Notes: generated by a model from the sequence alone, not told the origin. Shown: positions 26,073-35,214, counted from the first letter of the stretch. The stretch is DNA of 64,000 nucleotides from Chondrocystis sp. NIES-4102 (GCA_002368355.1 AP018281.1:2542001-2606000), one strand, 5' to 3'. Numbers and translations are program-made.

Positions 26073-27470
26073 ATGGTATCTATAGTTGCAGAAGAAACAG
26101 AATTTTCCTCTTCCAAACTAGCAAAAGAATTAAAAGTAGCATTAGAAAAGTTACCTTTAGATGCACAAGAATCAATAGTAGATAATAATTTCATTGCTAG
26201 AATATTTTTAGATGCTTTAGGTTTTTCTTTACCAGAGCGTATTCCAGAATTTAAAACGGGTGACGGGGCTGTTGATTATGCCCTGCGTAAGAATATAAAA
26301 GATAATAATTTTCTACATGATAAAACTAATCCTCAAGTATTAGTTGAAATAAAAGGTAGAGATATTAATCTTAATAGTGGAACACCTGCTTATAAAGCGA
26401 TAGTTAAACAGATAAAACGTTATTTATTAGCACCTTATTGTCAATCCGCACAATGGGGCATAATTACTAATTCTAAACACATTCAATTATTTAGAAAACA
26501 TGGCAAAGTTGTTTATCCTGCAACACCTATTTTAGAAATCACCCCTGATAATATTGGAGATATTACTGTAAAGATTAGAAGTAAAATTGAACAAACATCA
26601 AGAGCTTTAACGGTAGCTATCTATAATAATAAAGGTGGGGTTGGTAAAACCACAACAGTTATCAATTTAGCAGCTACTCTAACGTTACATAAGCAAAAAG
26701 TTTTAGTTATTGATTTTGACCCTAATCAAAGGGATTTGACCGATTACTTAAATGTTCATGTAGGCAAATATAAGTTATATGATTGTTTAAAAGATAAAAA
26801 AGGTTTAATAAATATCAATAAAGTTATTTGTCCTTATATTAAAACTTTTAAAAATGGAATTTCCTTGAGTTTTGATGTAATTCCTGTAGATGAACAATTT
26901 ACTAAAATAGATGAGGATAAGTTACGTAGTGAATTAAGTTTTTATAGCTTACGTAAAAAACTAGAAACCCTTAAATCTGATTACGATTATATTTTAATTG
27001 ATGCCCCTCCTAACTGGAGATATTTTAGTATTAGTGCTGTCTATGCAGCAGATGTAGTTTTAATACCAACGCAACATAATAATATTGGTTCATTAAAAAA
27101 TGCAGCTACAGTTATTGGACAATATATTCCAGAAATACAAAAAGCTCGACAAGCAAAAACTCAAGGTTTAGAATTAGGAGCGATCGCTTTACCTATTTTT
27201 TTTAATGGAGAAAAGATTACTGAAGCAACTAAAGTTAATGCAAAAAATGCAATTAACGAAATTATTAATAAAGCATGCAAACTATATAATTTTGATTTAA
27301 TATCCTATTTTTATCCTAATTTTCTCCATAGCAAAAACACTTCTATCTTTGAATTACCCAATCTAGCTTTTATAGCATCTTCTTGTTTTGAAAACATTCC
27401 TGCTGTTTATAAAAGTAAAGTGGCTTATGATTATTATTCTCAATTAGCTAAGGAGTATTTTTTACAATGA
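26073..27470 (+). CDS. ParA-family ATPase fused to an HsdR_N-like (PD-(D/E)XK) domain
   Basis: Residues about 30-155 resemble the N-terminal nuclease domain of type I restriction subunits: LDALGF, GAVDYALR (D68), VLVEIKGRD (E92, K94), VKQIKRYL (Q113), and WGIITNSKHIQLFR. The D-ExK-Q residues of the nuclease core are present. Residues about 178-460 form a ParA/MinD ATPase with deviant Walker A KGGVGKTT (187-194), Walker A' VLVIDFDP and Walker B YILIDAPP (D310). The fusion would link a nucleoid-walking ATPase to DNA recognition or cleavage. The next gene, a ParB-like protein, overlaps by 4 bases (ATGA), so the two are co-translated. No plasmid replication gene is near. It could be a partition module, a phage-defence module or a remnant of a mobile element. 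Confidence 0.85.
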   Translation: MVSIVAEETEFSSSKLAKELKVALEKLPLDAQESIVDNNFIARIFLDALGFSLPERIPEFKTGDGAVDYALRKNIKDNNFLHDKTNPQVLVEIKGRDINLNSGTPAYKAIVKQIKRYLLAPYCQSAQWGIITNSKHIQLFRKHGKVVYPATPILEITPDNIGDITVKIRSKIEQTSRALTVAIYNNKGGVGKTTTVINLAATLTLHKQKVLVIDFDPNQRDLTDYLNVHVGKYKLYDCLKDKKGLININKVICPYIKTFKNGISLSFDVIPVDEQFTKIDEDKLRSELSFYSLRKKLETLKSDYDYILIDAPPNWRYFSISAVYAADVVLIPTQHNNIGSLKNAATVIGQYIPEIQKARQAKTQGLELGAIALPIFFNGEKITEATKVNAKNAINEIINKACKLYNFDLISYFYPNFLHSKNTSIFELPNLAFIASSCFENIPAVYKSKVAYDYYSQLAKEYFLQ

Positions 27471-28144
27471 GTAATTTAAGTGATGTTGGCAATTTGATGT
27501 ATCTTGATATAGCGATAATTGAACCAGGAGAACTTACTAAAGTTTCTACTTATTTAATTAATGCTACTGCTAAAGAATTGAATAATACCGACGCTAGAAA
27601 TTGGATACCTTTAATAGTAAAAGAAATTAGTGAAGATCGCTATCAAGTTATTGGTAATTCTTTTATTTATGCAGTGGCAGAAGCAGCAGGGTTAGAAAAA
27701 GTTTGGTGTATCATTGCCGATGATAGTGAAAAAACTGCCAAGATAACTAAAATTTTAGCAGGGGAAGAAATACCAAAAATAAATTTATCAACTGCATCAA
27801 GGGATGAAATTAAAGCAGCATTAGAATATTTAGTAGAACAACCTACCACAGTTTTGAAAGGAATAAAAATACCTGTTGTAACTAATCGTATTGAAGCAGC
27901 ACCTCGTCATAATTGGCAAAATTTAACCCCTATTATTAAATTAAATTGTGGTATTACCGCAGGTAAAAAAATTAAAGCATTAGAACAAGTTTTTTATCTT
28001 ACTCCTAAAGAAGAAGTAAAATTGGATAATAATAATGATTTGAGTAAACTAACTGTTACAGATTTGAAAAAAATCGCTAAAGAACGTAAATTATCTGGGT
28101 ATAGTAAATTAAATAAGAGTCAGTTAATAGAGTTATTAGGTTAG
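27467..28144 (+). CDS. ParB-like N-terminal domain protein with C-terminal Rho-N/SAP-like motif
   Basis: The 225-residue product starts inside the last codons of the ParA-fusion gene. Its first ~95 residues follow the ParB N-terminal pattern (NWIPLIVKEIS, then YQVIGNSFIYAVAEAAGLEKVWCIIAD), but the usual GERR CTP-binding box is replaced by GNSF, so CTP switching may be absent. There is no typical ParB HTH in the middle. The last 35 residues (LSKLTVTDLKKIAKERKL; GYSKLNKSQLIELL) form a Rho N-terminal/SAP-like helix-extended-helix motif, which usually binds nucleic acid. It probably is the DNA- or RNA-binding partner of the ParA-nuclease. Confidence 0.7.
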   Translation: MSNLSDVGNLMYLDIAIIEPGELTKVSTYLINATAKELNNTDARNWIPLIVKEISEDRYQVIGNSFIYAVAEAAGLEKVWCIIADDSEKTAKITKILAGEEIPKINLSTASRDEIKAALEYLVEQPTTVLKGIKIPVVTNRIEAAPRHNWQNLTPIIKLNCGITAGKKIKALEQVFYLTPKEEVKLDNNNDLSKLTVTDLKKIAKERKLSGYSKLNKSQLIELLG

Positions 28145-28265
28145 TTTTTAGCTTTTAGCTTTTCACTTTCTCCTGACTTGTTACTCTCATTGTCCCCTTG
28201 TGGGATTACTCCTTATTTAATACTCCTGACTTTTACCTACTACCCACTACCTAACTCATAACCAT
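28145..28265. repeat. Intergenic repeat array
   Basis: The gap after the ParB-like gene contains TTTTAGCTTTTAGCTTTT, TCTCCTGACTTG, ATTGTCCCCTTGTGGGAT (the reverse complement of 11498-11515) and CCTACTACCCACTACCTAAC. No coding frame is supported. Confidence 0.7.
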
Positions 28266-28276
28266 CTATTAATATA

Positions 28277-29095
28277 TTAATTAACATTTGAAGAGGAGCG
28301 ATCGCAGATAAATAATGTTCCTGAAGCGACACACAAGGGAATAGTAACTAAATTAACTAAAGGAATACTAATTAACCCTAAACATACTAAGCCAAAACTA
28401 CCACTGGCAGGTAAATTTTTAAAGACAGTATTAAGTTTTTTACGAAATTTTAATCGTCTTCTTTCTAAATATGAATCGAGGAAGTCTAAGCAAACAATTG
28501 TAGTAGTTAAGGTTAACGATCCGATGGTAAAAATTACTGTCCCCACTCCTGGAATGAAATTAATTAATAACAAGGGAATACCTACTACAGCAATTAATAA
28601 TAGTTTTTTAAGTTCGTATAATAACGCCCTACCCAAATCACTAAAAATGTTTAATTCAATTAATTCTACCTTGCCAGTACGTACTTTTTCTATTTGCTCA
28701 GATAGTTTACCATACCAGGGCGCGCCTAATAAAACTCCAAACTGAGTTAAGATAAACCCAGTAGCAATAAACAGTATAATTATTAATAAAAAACGTAGAA
28801 TAATAATTAATCCTGCAACAAAGTAGCTTAAAAATCCTAACCACTGAGGCAGATTAGTAATTACTTGATTTAACCAAATAGTTATATCACCTTGTACTTG
28901 ATCGACAATTTGCCATCCAAAGTAAAGTAACCCACTGTAAAGAGCGATCGCGATTATTATATTGACAATAATAGGTACAATAATATATTGGATTAACTGC
29001 GGATTATTGATAAAAAGATTTAGAGCTTTAAATGGATACGTAGCACCGTTAATAAGTCCAAATCCACCTAATATTTTTTTAAAAGTTGCTAACAT
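28277..29095 (-). CDS. EI24 domain (CysZ-like) membrane protein
   Basis: The 272-residue protein has four to five long hydrophobic helices and the EI24/CysZ layout: an N-terminal GFGLINGATYPFKAL amphipathic start, paired helices, GVLLGAPWYGKLSEQIE in the cytoplasmic link, and a later LLINFIPGVGTVIFTIG hairpin. CysZ is a sulfate permease in enterobacteria, while many EI24 proteins have no known substrate. The APWYGKLSE region fits the family best. A sulfur role would match the block at 20-24 kb, but it is not contiguous with it. Confidence 0.75.
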   Translation of the reverse strand: MLATFKKILGGFGLINGATYPFKALNLFINNPQLIQYIIVPIIVNIIIAIALYSGLLYFGWQIVDQVQGDITIWLNQVITNLPQWLGFLSYFVAGLIIILRFLLIIILFIATGFILTQFGVLLGAPWYGKLSEQIEKVRTGKVELIELNIFSDLGRALLYELKKLLLIAVVGIPLLLINFIPGVGTVIFTIGSLTLTTTIVCLDFLDSYLERRRLKFRKKLNTVFKNLPASGSFGLVCLGLISIPLVNLVTIPLCVASGTLFICDRSSSNVN

Positions 29096-29205
29096 TTCTC
29101 TTATGAATACTTTAATATATATTATTTAACACAGCAAAAAAATAAGAGTAATTTTTGATAATCACCCAATAATCTATTAACTTGCAAGCATTGCCATCTT
29201 AACAA

Positions 29206-29994
29206 TTAATTATCTATTTGCTGACAAAATTGCTCAAACTGTTGTAAAGATAATAGTTGTATACGTTGAGAAATTGCTACTAAGTCGCGATCGCTAGCTA
29301 AATTATATCCCCAGTCTGCTAAATATAATTTTACATTTTCTAAGTCGTTCTGTTGTGCTACTTGCTCTAAGGCTGGTAAACGATCTTCTACAAAAAAGAT
29401 CTGTGGATCTGTTGCACTTATTTGATGTTGCCCTTTCAATATTCTTAAAGTTTCATATTTTGGGCGTTTGCTTTGTTTACCAATTATTTGATCTGCAGAT
29501 AAACTAATACCCTGCTGTTTGAGCAGTTGTTGTACGAAACGTCCTTCTTTAGTGGTAACAATATATAATTGCGTTGAGCTATTTAATATTTTTCTTAAAC
29601 TGTCAACTATCCCAGGATAGAAACGATGTAATGCAAGCCAACTATCCAAGTCTTGTTGAATAAACTTATCCCTCACCTCATCCAGTTGTTGTGCTACGAT
29701 CGCCTTAGATAAGTTTTCTGAAGTTAAAATATTTTGTGCGATCTCTTGCCAGTTAGATAGTATTTCTGTTTCACTATTACCTAATATTAAAGCCCGTAGT
29801 AGAATTGGCATTTCCCACCCAGTCTCAATTATTGGGCGCAGTCGAGAGAAAATGACTTGTAGATTATTATCTATTTCTGTCTCTTGCCATATTTGTTGAT
29901 AAGTCTTTTTGGTGCTGACGAAGTATTCTATTAAACCATCACATATTACCCCATCGAAGTCTAATGCCAAAATATTTATGGGTTTTGAAGACAT
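29206..29994 (-). CDS. HAD superfamily hydrolase
   Basis: The 262-residue enzyme has HAD motif I DFDGVICDG near residue 13, a helical cap, motif II in YIVTTKEGRF, a lysine in IIGKQSKRPKYET and motif III FVEDRLPAL. This is the set for phosphoaspartate chemistry, so it is probably a phosphatase of a small metabolite. The substrate is not deducible. It stands alone on the minus strand between the EI24 gene and a repeat array. Confidence 0.85.
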   Translation of the reverse strand: MSSKPINILALDFDGVICDGLIEYFVSTKKTYQQIWQETEIDNNLQVIFSRLRPIIETGWEMPILLRALILGNSETEILSNWQEIAQNILTSENLSKAIVAQQLDEVRDKFIQQDLDSWLALHRFYPGIVDSLRKILNSSTQLYIVTTKEGRFVQQLLKQQGISLSADQIIGKQSKRPKYETLRILKGQHQISATDPQIFFVEDRLPALEQVAQQNDLENVKLYLADWGYNLASDRDLVAISQRIQLLSLQQFEQFCQQIDN

Positions 29995-30403
29995 ATTATA
30001 GTGATCCTTTTTGAATTATTAAGCAAAAAACGCACAAGGCGTGATCTCAGAATAATTTCTAAATGTTAATTATATTCGTACAAGATTAGTTTAAGACAAT
30101 TCGGGTAATTATATCCGCTATAAGTAGTTAGCCAAATAAGGATAAGCGAAGCAAATAGATAGTAGGTAGGAGTCAGGAGTCAGGAGTCAGGAGTGGTAAA
30201 TAAAAAGTAACGAGTAACGACGCGGGAATATCTAAAAGTTATCAAGCATGGGTTAGCTGCGCCTTCTAGCTAAGAGCTAAAGAGTAGTAGATGTTATGAA
30301 TTAAGTTATTAATTAAAAAGCTAAAAGCTAACAGCTAAAAAGTAATAGATATTATGAATTAAGTTACTAATAGAAAAATATCCCTCAATTATCTAGTACT
30401 GCT
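29995..30403. other. Gene-free gap dominated by dispersed repeats
   Basis: No gene is supported. The left 150 bases hold the HAD gene promoter region. The rest is the repeat array annotated at 30150-30375. Confidence 0.6.
30150..30375. repeat. Repeat array with a duplicated 58-bp unit
   Basis: AGGAGTCAGGAGTCAGGAGT tandem units (30167-30193) are followed by an element also found inverted at 3845-3937 (30237-30316). A second, partial copy of its right block lies at 30341-30370, 58 bp further on. AGCTAAAAGCTAACAGCTAA lies between the copies. The array is non-coding. Confidence 0.7.
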
Positions 30404-31234
30404 TTAAATAAATTCAATTAAGGGATGTTGGAATTCAAAACCAGCAGCTTTTAACTTTGAAGAGGATAATTTTAAATTCAAAGAGCGACTTGGAGTTTGA
30501 GTACTATCCCAAGTAATTCCAGGAAGGTTATGGGCTTGAAATAATTGAGCGAAAAAATCTTTACTCGTTAATACCTGATCACTATTTACATTATAAATAC
30601 CATCTAACTGCTGTTGACGCGCAAAAGCGATCGCTCTTACAATGTCCTCTAAATTAACCCAGTTAGTATAATTGTCTCCTGTACCTGGTTGGGTTGTGCC
30701 TGCTCGTTTATGGAAAATCTTGATTAATTCTCTACCTTTGCCATAAATTCCTGATAGTCGCAGAATACAAGTTTTTAATTGCGGTGTTGAAGCTGACATT
30801 AATACTTGCTCTGTTTGGTAGAGTATCTTGCTTTTATCACTAACGGGATTAATTACAACAGTTTCGTCCACAACATCCCCACTCATATCATTGATAATAC
30901 CATAACTACTAGTATAAATCAACTGCTTAAGTTGCGATCCACTATCAATTGCCTTAACTAAATTCTCTGCCGTTTCCAGGTAGGTTTTAGCATAGGTTTC
31001 CCCTCCGCGCTGTTTTGGAGCAACACTTAATAAGATTACATCTTGCTCTTGCACTAATTCCCTAAAACTTGCTAAATTATCGCCTGTTAAGATAACTACT
31101 GTGGTTGCAATTGTTTGTAGTTGCTCTTGCTTGTGGGGGGAGGTGGTGGTGACAGTAACTTCATCTCCTGCTGCGTGCCATAAACGGGCTACTTGACTAC
31201 CGACATACCCACAGCCAATAATTGCCACTTTCAT
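30404..31234 (-). CDS. NAD(P)-dependent epimerase/SDR-type protein (YeeZ-like)
   Basis: The 276-residue product opens with MKVAIIGCGYVGSQVARLW, a Rossmann glycine motif GxGxxG, and continues LIYTSSYGI with the catalytic Ser/Tyr region and LRLSGIYGKGRE. The late segment TNWVNLEDIVRAI and GIYNVNSDQ is typical of extended SDR/NAD-dependent epimerase-like proteins such as YeeZ. It probably binds NAD(P) and acts on a sugar nucleotide or other small metabolite. Only 21 bases separate it from the gene upstream, so the two form an operon. Confidence 0.85.
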   Translation of the reverse strand: MKVAIIGCGYVGSQVARLWHAAGDEVTVTTTSPHKQEQLQTIATTVVILTGDNLASFRELVQEQDVILLSVAPKQRGGETYAKTYLETAENLVKAIDSGSQLKQLIYTSSYGIINDMSGDVVDETVVINPVSDKSKILYQTEQVLMSASTPQLKTCILRLSGIYGKGRELIKIFHKRAGTTQPGTGDNYTNWVNLEDIVRAIAFARQQQLDGIYNVNSDQVLTSKDFFAQLFQAHNLPGITWDSTQTPSRSLNLKLSSSKLKAAGFEFQHPLIEFI

Positions 31235-31255
31235 AAATCAAATTACCCTAAATAA

Positions 31256-31843
31256 TTATTTTGATTGGTAGCTTCGATCAATAATCCAATCTTCTTGTGC
31301 AAATTGATATTCTACTTTAGTAATCACGTTTTGCTCTAGAAGCCAGCGCAGTCTCTCTGTTTGCTGTTGTAAATTTTGATTAGGATTGATATAAAAATAT
31401 TTATCTCGCAAATATTGCTTACGTTTCAACCATAGTTGGGCTAGAAAACTTTCTAAAGCTTGGCGGTTGGGTTGATCTTTGAGAAAAATTACTTTTTTAC
31501 GATCAAAAGTTTCTAAGATTAAATAACCTTGTTGCTTGAAGTTATATAAAATCGCCAAAATTACAGTAACTATAGCAGGAATAATAATTGGCTTAAAACT
31601 TTGGTTTGTAACTAAACTATGAATTATTAGACTGATAGTTAAACTACCACTCAAGAGCGTGAGAAAAAGTAATTGTGGGTTTTTACGACAACATATTTGA
31701 GTTTCACTTTTAAGACTTTCATAGGCAATATAATTTTCATATTCTCCTTCCGCATCTTTAAGATAAAGTTTAAGTTTAGTTGGTAATAGGAAAAAACTTC
31801 TCTTTTCTAACAAAGCCCTTTGATGTAACTCCATGAGTGCCAA
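31256..31843 (-). CDS. Hypothetical membrane protein with two spans
   Basis: The 195-residue protein has a polar N-terminal region, two closely spaced hydrophobic helices at about 57-75 and 85-100, and a basic C-terminal half (AQLWLKRKQYLRDKYF; ERLRWLLEQNVITKVEYQFA). The C-terminal helix pair looks like short-oligomerisation regions of some membrane proteins, but I do not recognise a family. An alternative start is ATG 31834 (MELHQR). It precedes the SDR gene by 21 bases. Confidence 0.55.
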   Translation of the reverse strand: MALMELHQRALLEKRSFFLLPTKLKLYLKDAEGEYENYIAYESLKSETQICCRKNPQLLFLTLLSGSLTISLIIHSLVTNQSFKPIIIPAIVTVILAILYNFKQQGYLILETFDRKKVIFLKDQPNRQALESFLAQLWLKRKQYLRDKYFYINPNQNLQQQTERLRWLLEQNVITKVEYQFAQEDWIIDRSYQSK

Positions 31844-31925
31844 TATTGATATTTAAAGTAAAATTTAACAGTAAATAGCAAAAATCAAACAAATTTAATT
31901 TTTACTCGTGTAAGAGTAACGGAAG

Positions 31926-31948
31926 CTACTGGATTTCACATCCCGTAG
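31926..31948. other. Inverted repeat between hypothetical gene and recombinase
   Basis: CTACTGGAT (31926-31934) and ATCCCGTAG (31940-31948) pair at eight of nine positions around a 5-base loop. It lies about 100 bp upstream of the serine recombinase gene. It has no T-run and could be an attachment-like site or a random hairpin. Confidence 0.2.
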
Positions 31949-32044
31949 TCGCGTTACTTAAAAATAGCGTGCTTAAAGAATAAATGTAAGTTCATAAAAT
32001 GAAATTTACACAATACTATTGGGTGTTTAAAATGTTAATAAAAT

Positions 32045-33358
32045 ATGAAAATTTTTGCTTATATTTATACCGAGCCTCTTTTAGAATTTACACCAACTCA
32101 AGAAATTTGGGGATGGGAAATAGACAGAGTTTATCAAGATTTTGGTAACTATTATCAGTTAGAGAAGCTCCTTATTGATTGTCAAACCGAAAAACCAAAT
32201 TATCTATTAATACGTCGCCTAGAAGAGTTGGGGGAGAATTTTGAGATTATTAGCGATCGCCTTAGACAATTAGAAGCCTTGGGAATGATAATCGTAACAA
32301 CGGAACAAGAGTACAGTATGGGGACTACGGGTGTAACAAATAATGGTTACCTTAATCATAATTTAAGCAAATTATTCGCCCAAATACAAGCAAACAAGCA
32401 GCGTTCCCACTTAAAACTTGGTCATGCTCGTAATCGCTTGAAAATACTACCACCTCCAGGTAAAGCTCCCTATGGGTATCGTCGTGGACAAGACAGATAT
32501 ATAATCGATAAAAGTACTGCTCCTGTAGTTAAAGATTTTTTTGAAAGATTTTTATTATTCGGGTCGTTAAGGGGTGCGGTTAGATACCTAGAAAAACGAT
32601 ATGGTAAAAAAATATCTCCTACCACTGGTCGTAATTGGTTAGTTAACCCCGTCTATCGTGGAGATTTAAAGTATAACAATCAAGAATTAATTTCTAATAC
32701 CCATACCCCCATTATAAATCGTGAAGAAGCAGCCCAAATAGACCGTCTTCTACGTCGAAATAGCCGTATACCTCATCGTACAGCTAGCGCGCCTCGATCT
32801 TTAGCAGGTTTGGTAATTTGTAACTCTTGTCAACAAACCCTAACAGTTACTTCTGTGATCAAACCCAGACAATCAAAAGAATATCTTTATTTGCGTTGTC
32901 ATAATTGTCCACAGCAACCAAAATGTTCAGCGATCGCTTACGAAGAAGTTTTTTCTCGAATCATTGATCAAATTTGTCTACAATTACCTCAAGCTGTGGC
33001 AAAACTTAATATATCTGCAAGTTTTCTTTCGACAAAAGTGCTACAAGAAGAAATTGCTCAAAAGAAAGATATCCTCCAACAGTTGCCAAACCTCTTACAA
33101 CAAGAAATTCTAGACTCGCAAACATTTGCATTGCGTAACTATCAACTAAAAACCCAGATATCCCAATTAGAAACAAAACTTGCCCAATTACCACCAGATA
33201 ATCTACCAGCGATCGCCCGTGCCGTTTCCATTCCCCAATTTTGGCTAGATTTATCGGAAGCTGAAAGACGTTTTTATTTGCGTGAATTCATTAAACAAGT
33301 AGAAATTCTGCGTACCTCAAATTCTTGCTGGGATTTAACTCTAAACTTTATCTTTTAA
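32045..33358 (+). CDS. Large serine recombinase family protein, XisF-like
   Basis: The 437-residue protein has a resolvase-like N-terminal region (GWEIDRVYQDFG; NYLLIRRLEELGENFEIISDRLRQLEALGM), a recombinase domain (KAPYGYRRGQD; GRNWLVNPVYRGDLKY), a zinc ribbon (CNSCQQTL ... CHNCPQQPKC) and a C-terminal coiled coil. This matches the XisF/fdxN-element recombinase group of cyanobacteria. The canonical nucleophile motif YxRxS reads IYTEPL, and the DRLxR motif reads RRLEE, so the standard Ser and second Arg are not in place. It may be catalytically changed or a domesticated protein. No other element genes or clear att sites flank it. Confidence 0.8.
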   Translation: MKIFAYIYTEPLLEFTPTQEIWGWEIDRVYQDFGNYYQLEKLLIDCQTEKPNYLLIRRLEELGENFEIISDRLRQLEALGMIIVTTEQEYSMGTTGVTNNGYLNHNLSKLFAQIQANKQRSHLKLGHARNRLKILPPPGKAPYGYRRGQDRYIIDKSTAPVVKDFFERFLLFGSLRGAVRYLEKRYGKKISPTTGRNWLVNPVYRGDLKYNNQELISNTHTPIINREEAAQIDRLLRRNSRIPHRTASAPRSLAGLVICNSCQQTLTVTSVIKPRQSKEYLYLRCHNCPQQPKCSAIAYEEVFSRIIDQICLQLPQAVAKLNISASFLSTKVLQEEIAQKKDILQQLPNLLQQEILDSQTFALRNYQLKTQISQLETKLAQLPPDNLPAIARAVSIPQFWLDLSEAERRFYLREFIKQVEILRTSNSCWDLTLNFIF

Positions 33359-33453
33359 AGATATACCCCCTGTTTATTTGACAAAGATTTGCAATTAATC
33401 TTATGCTCAAAAGTCTCAGTGATAGTGGAGACTACAAATCAGGTTAACTTGAG

Positions 33454-33472
33454 TAGAATTAGAATCATTATC
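33454..33472 (+). promoter_or_regulatory. Candidate Fur box
   Basis: TAGAATTAGAATCATTATC matches the Fur consensus GATAATGATAATCATTATC at 15 of 19 positions, with the right half (ATAATCATTATC equivalent) nearly complete. It lies 32 bases upstream of the iron-porin start codon, as expected for repression under iron sufficiency. Confidence 0.6.
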
Positions 33473-33504
33473 ATATTAATTTATTTTGTGTGTGAGAGTT
33501 ATAA

Positions 33505-35148
33505 ATGGCTAAGATTTCTTTGGGCAAAATCGCCCCAATCATTTTCACCGCTATAATTGCAGGCTTATATAGTAATCCAGCCCAAGGACAAACAATACTC
33601 AATCAAATAGAACAATACGGGCAAGAAAACCAAATAAATCAAGTAACCAATGTCAATCAATTAAAAGATGTTTCCCCCACAGACTGGGCATATGAAGCCT
33701 TGCGTAGCTTGGTAGATCGTTATGGTTGTATTGCAGGCTTTCCTAATCAAACATACCGAGGTGATCAGCCCCTATCACGTTACGAATTTGCTGCGGGCTT
33801 AAATTCCTGTTTAAACCAAATTGAGCGTCTAATTGCTTCCTCCCAGACTGTTACCCAAGAAGACTTAGATACAATCAATCGTTTAAATCAAGAATTTGAA
33901 GCAGAATTAATCTCATTGGGGGATAAACTAGACAACTTAGAAACTCAGACAGCCAAATTAGAAGATACACAGTTTTCCACCACTACAAAGTTAGCAGGAG
34001 AATCAATTGTCGCGGTTGCCAGTGTGGTTGCAGGTTCAAACGATGATGGAGTAGATGCCACCAATGACGAAATCGATCAAGTTCCTGTTTTAGGTCATCG
34101 TACGCGCTTAGAATTAGAAACCAGCTTTAGTGGAGAAGATTTACTATTTACCCGTCTTTCTACGGGAAATTTCCCCGAATTTGTGGAACAAACAGGCACT
34201 TTTCAGGGAGAATTAGCTTTTGCTGAACCTGCGGATAACCAATTAGGGTTAGAAGTCCTATTTTACGATCGCCCTATTGGCGAAGACACTAATATCTTAA
34301 TTGGGGCAGTAGGGCTAGCTGCTGATGATATCGCTAATACTGTTAGTATCTTAGATGGAGATGGTGCTTCTGGGGCAATATCCGCCTTTGGTACTCGTAG
34401 TCCGATATATCTACCCCCAGGGGAAACTGGACTAGGAATTATTCATAGATTAGGGGATAAATTAGAATTAAGTGCTGGTTATTTAGCAGGGGAAGCTAGC
34501 CAAACTGAAGAAGATAGTGGATTATTTAGTGGTTCATATAGTGCCTTGGGACAAATACTATTTACTCCCTCTGAAAAACTCAACCTTGCCTTTACTTATG
34601 TACATGGTCGCGATCAGAGTGATACAGGGGTAGGTAGCGATCTTGCCAATATCCAAGCCTTAACTACACCAGATGAGGGTGAACCATTAGACGAGAATAT
34701 TTTTGCCCAGGGAGTGCCGACGGTAAGTGATTCCTATGGCGCACAGTTTTCCTTTGCCTTAAGCGATCGCGTTGTTATTGGTGGTTGGGGTGGCTTAAGT
34801 AAGGTTACTACCCTCTCTAGTTTTAACGCGGGTGGACAGCTAGTTGAAAGAGGGACACAAGATATTTGGAATTGGGCTGCTACTTTAGCTTTTCCAGATC
34901 TGGGTAAGGAAGGTAACCTCGGTGGTATTATTGTGGGGATGCAGCCCTGGGTGGCAGATTCTACCATTGATACACCAGGTTTTGGCACAGATCAAGAACA
35001 ATCCCTCCATGCTGAGGCTTTCTATCAGTATCAAATCAACGATAATATTGCTGTTACACCTGGGGTTGTTTATATTAATAAACCCGATAACAATGAGAAC
35101 AATGATGATTTAATTTTGACAACTATCCGCACTACTTTTACTTTTTAA
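33505..35148 (+). CDS. Iron uptake porin with SLH domain
   Basis: The 547-residue protein has a signal peptide (hydrophobic to about NPAQG-Q), an SLH domain (VSPTDWAYEALRSLVDRYG ... GFPNQTYRGDQPLSRYEFAAGLN), a short coiled coil (NRLNQEFEAELISLGDKLDNLE), and a beta-barrel of the OprB-like iron-porin type ending in a terminal aromatic (TTIRTTFTF). Cyanobacterial SLH porins of this type permit inorganic iron passage across the outer membrane, with the SLH domain anchoring to peptidoglycan-linked polymer. A 15/19 Fur-box match just upstream supports iron control. The gene stands alone. Confidence 0.9.
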   Translation: MAKISLGKIAPIIFTAIIAGLYSNPAQGQTILNQIEQYGQENQINQVTNVNQLKDVSPTDWAYEALRSLVDRYGCIAGFPNQTYRGDQPLSRYEFAAGLNSCLNQIERLIASSQTVTQEDLDTINRLNQEFEAELISLGDKLDNLETQTAKLEDTQFSTTTKLAGESIVAVASVVAGSNDDGVDATNDEIDQVPVLGHRTRLELETSFSGEDLLFTRLSTGNFPEFVEQTGTFQGELAFAEPADNQLGLEVLFYDRPIGEDTNILIGAVGLAADDIANTVSILDGDGASGAISAFGTRSPIYLPPGETGLGIIHRLGDKLELSAGYLAGEASQTEEDSGLFSGSYSALGQILFTPSEKLNLAFTYVHGRDQSDTGVGSDLANIQALTTPDEGEPLDENIFAQGVPTVSDSYGAQFSFALSDRVVIGGWGGLSKVTTLSSFNAGGQLVERGTQDIWNWAATLAFPDLGKEGNLGGIIVGMQPWVADSTIDTPGFGTDQEQSLHAEAFYQYQINDNIAVTPGVVYINKPDNNENNDDLILTTIRTTFTF

Positions 35149-35214
35149 AAGTGATTACTTATTAGCGATCGCTTTGTTTATTTCCAGTTAATATTAGTTT
35201 TTAAGTATTAGCTG

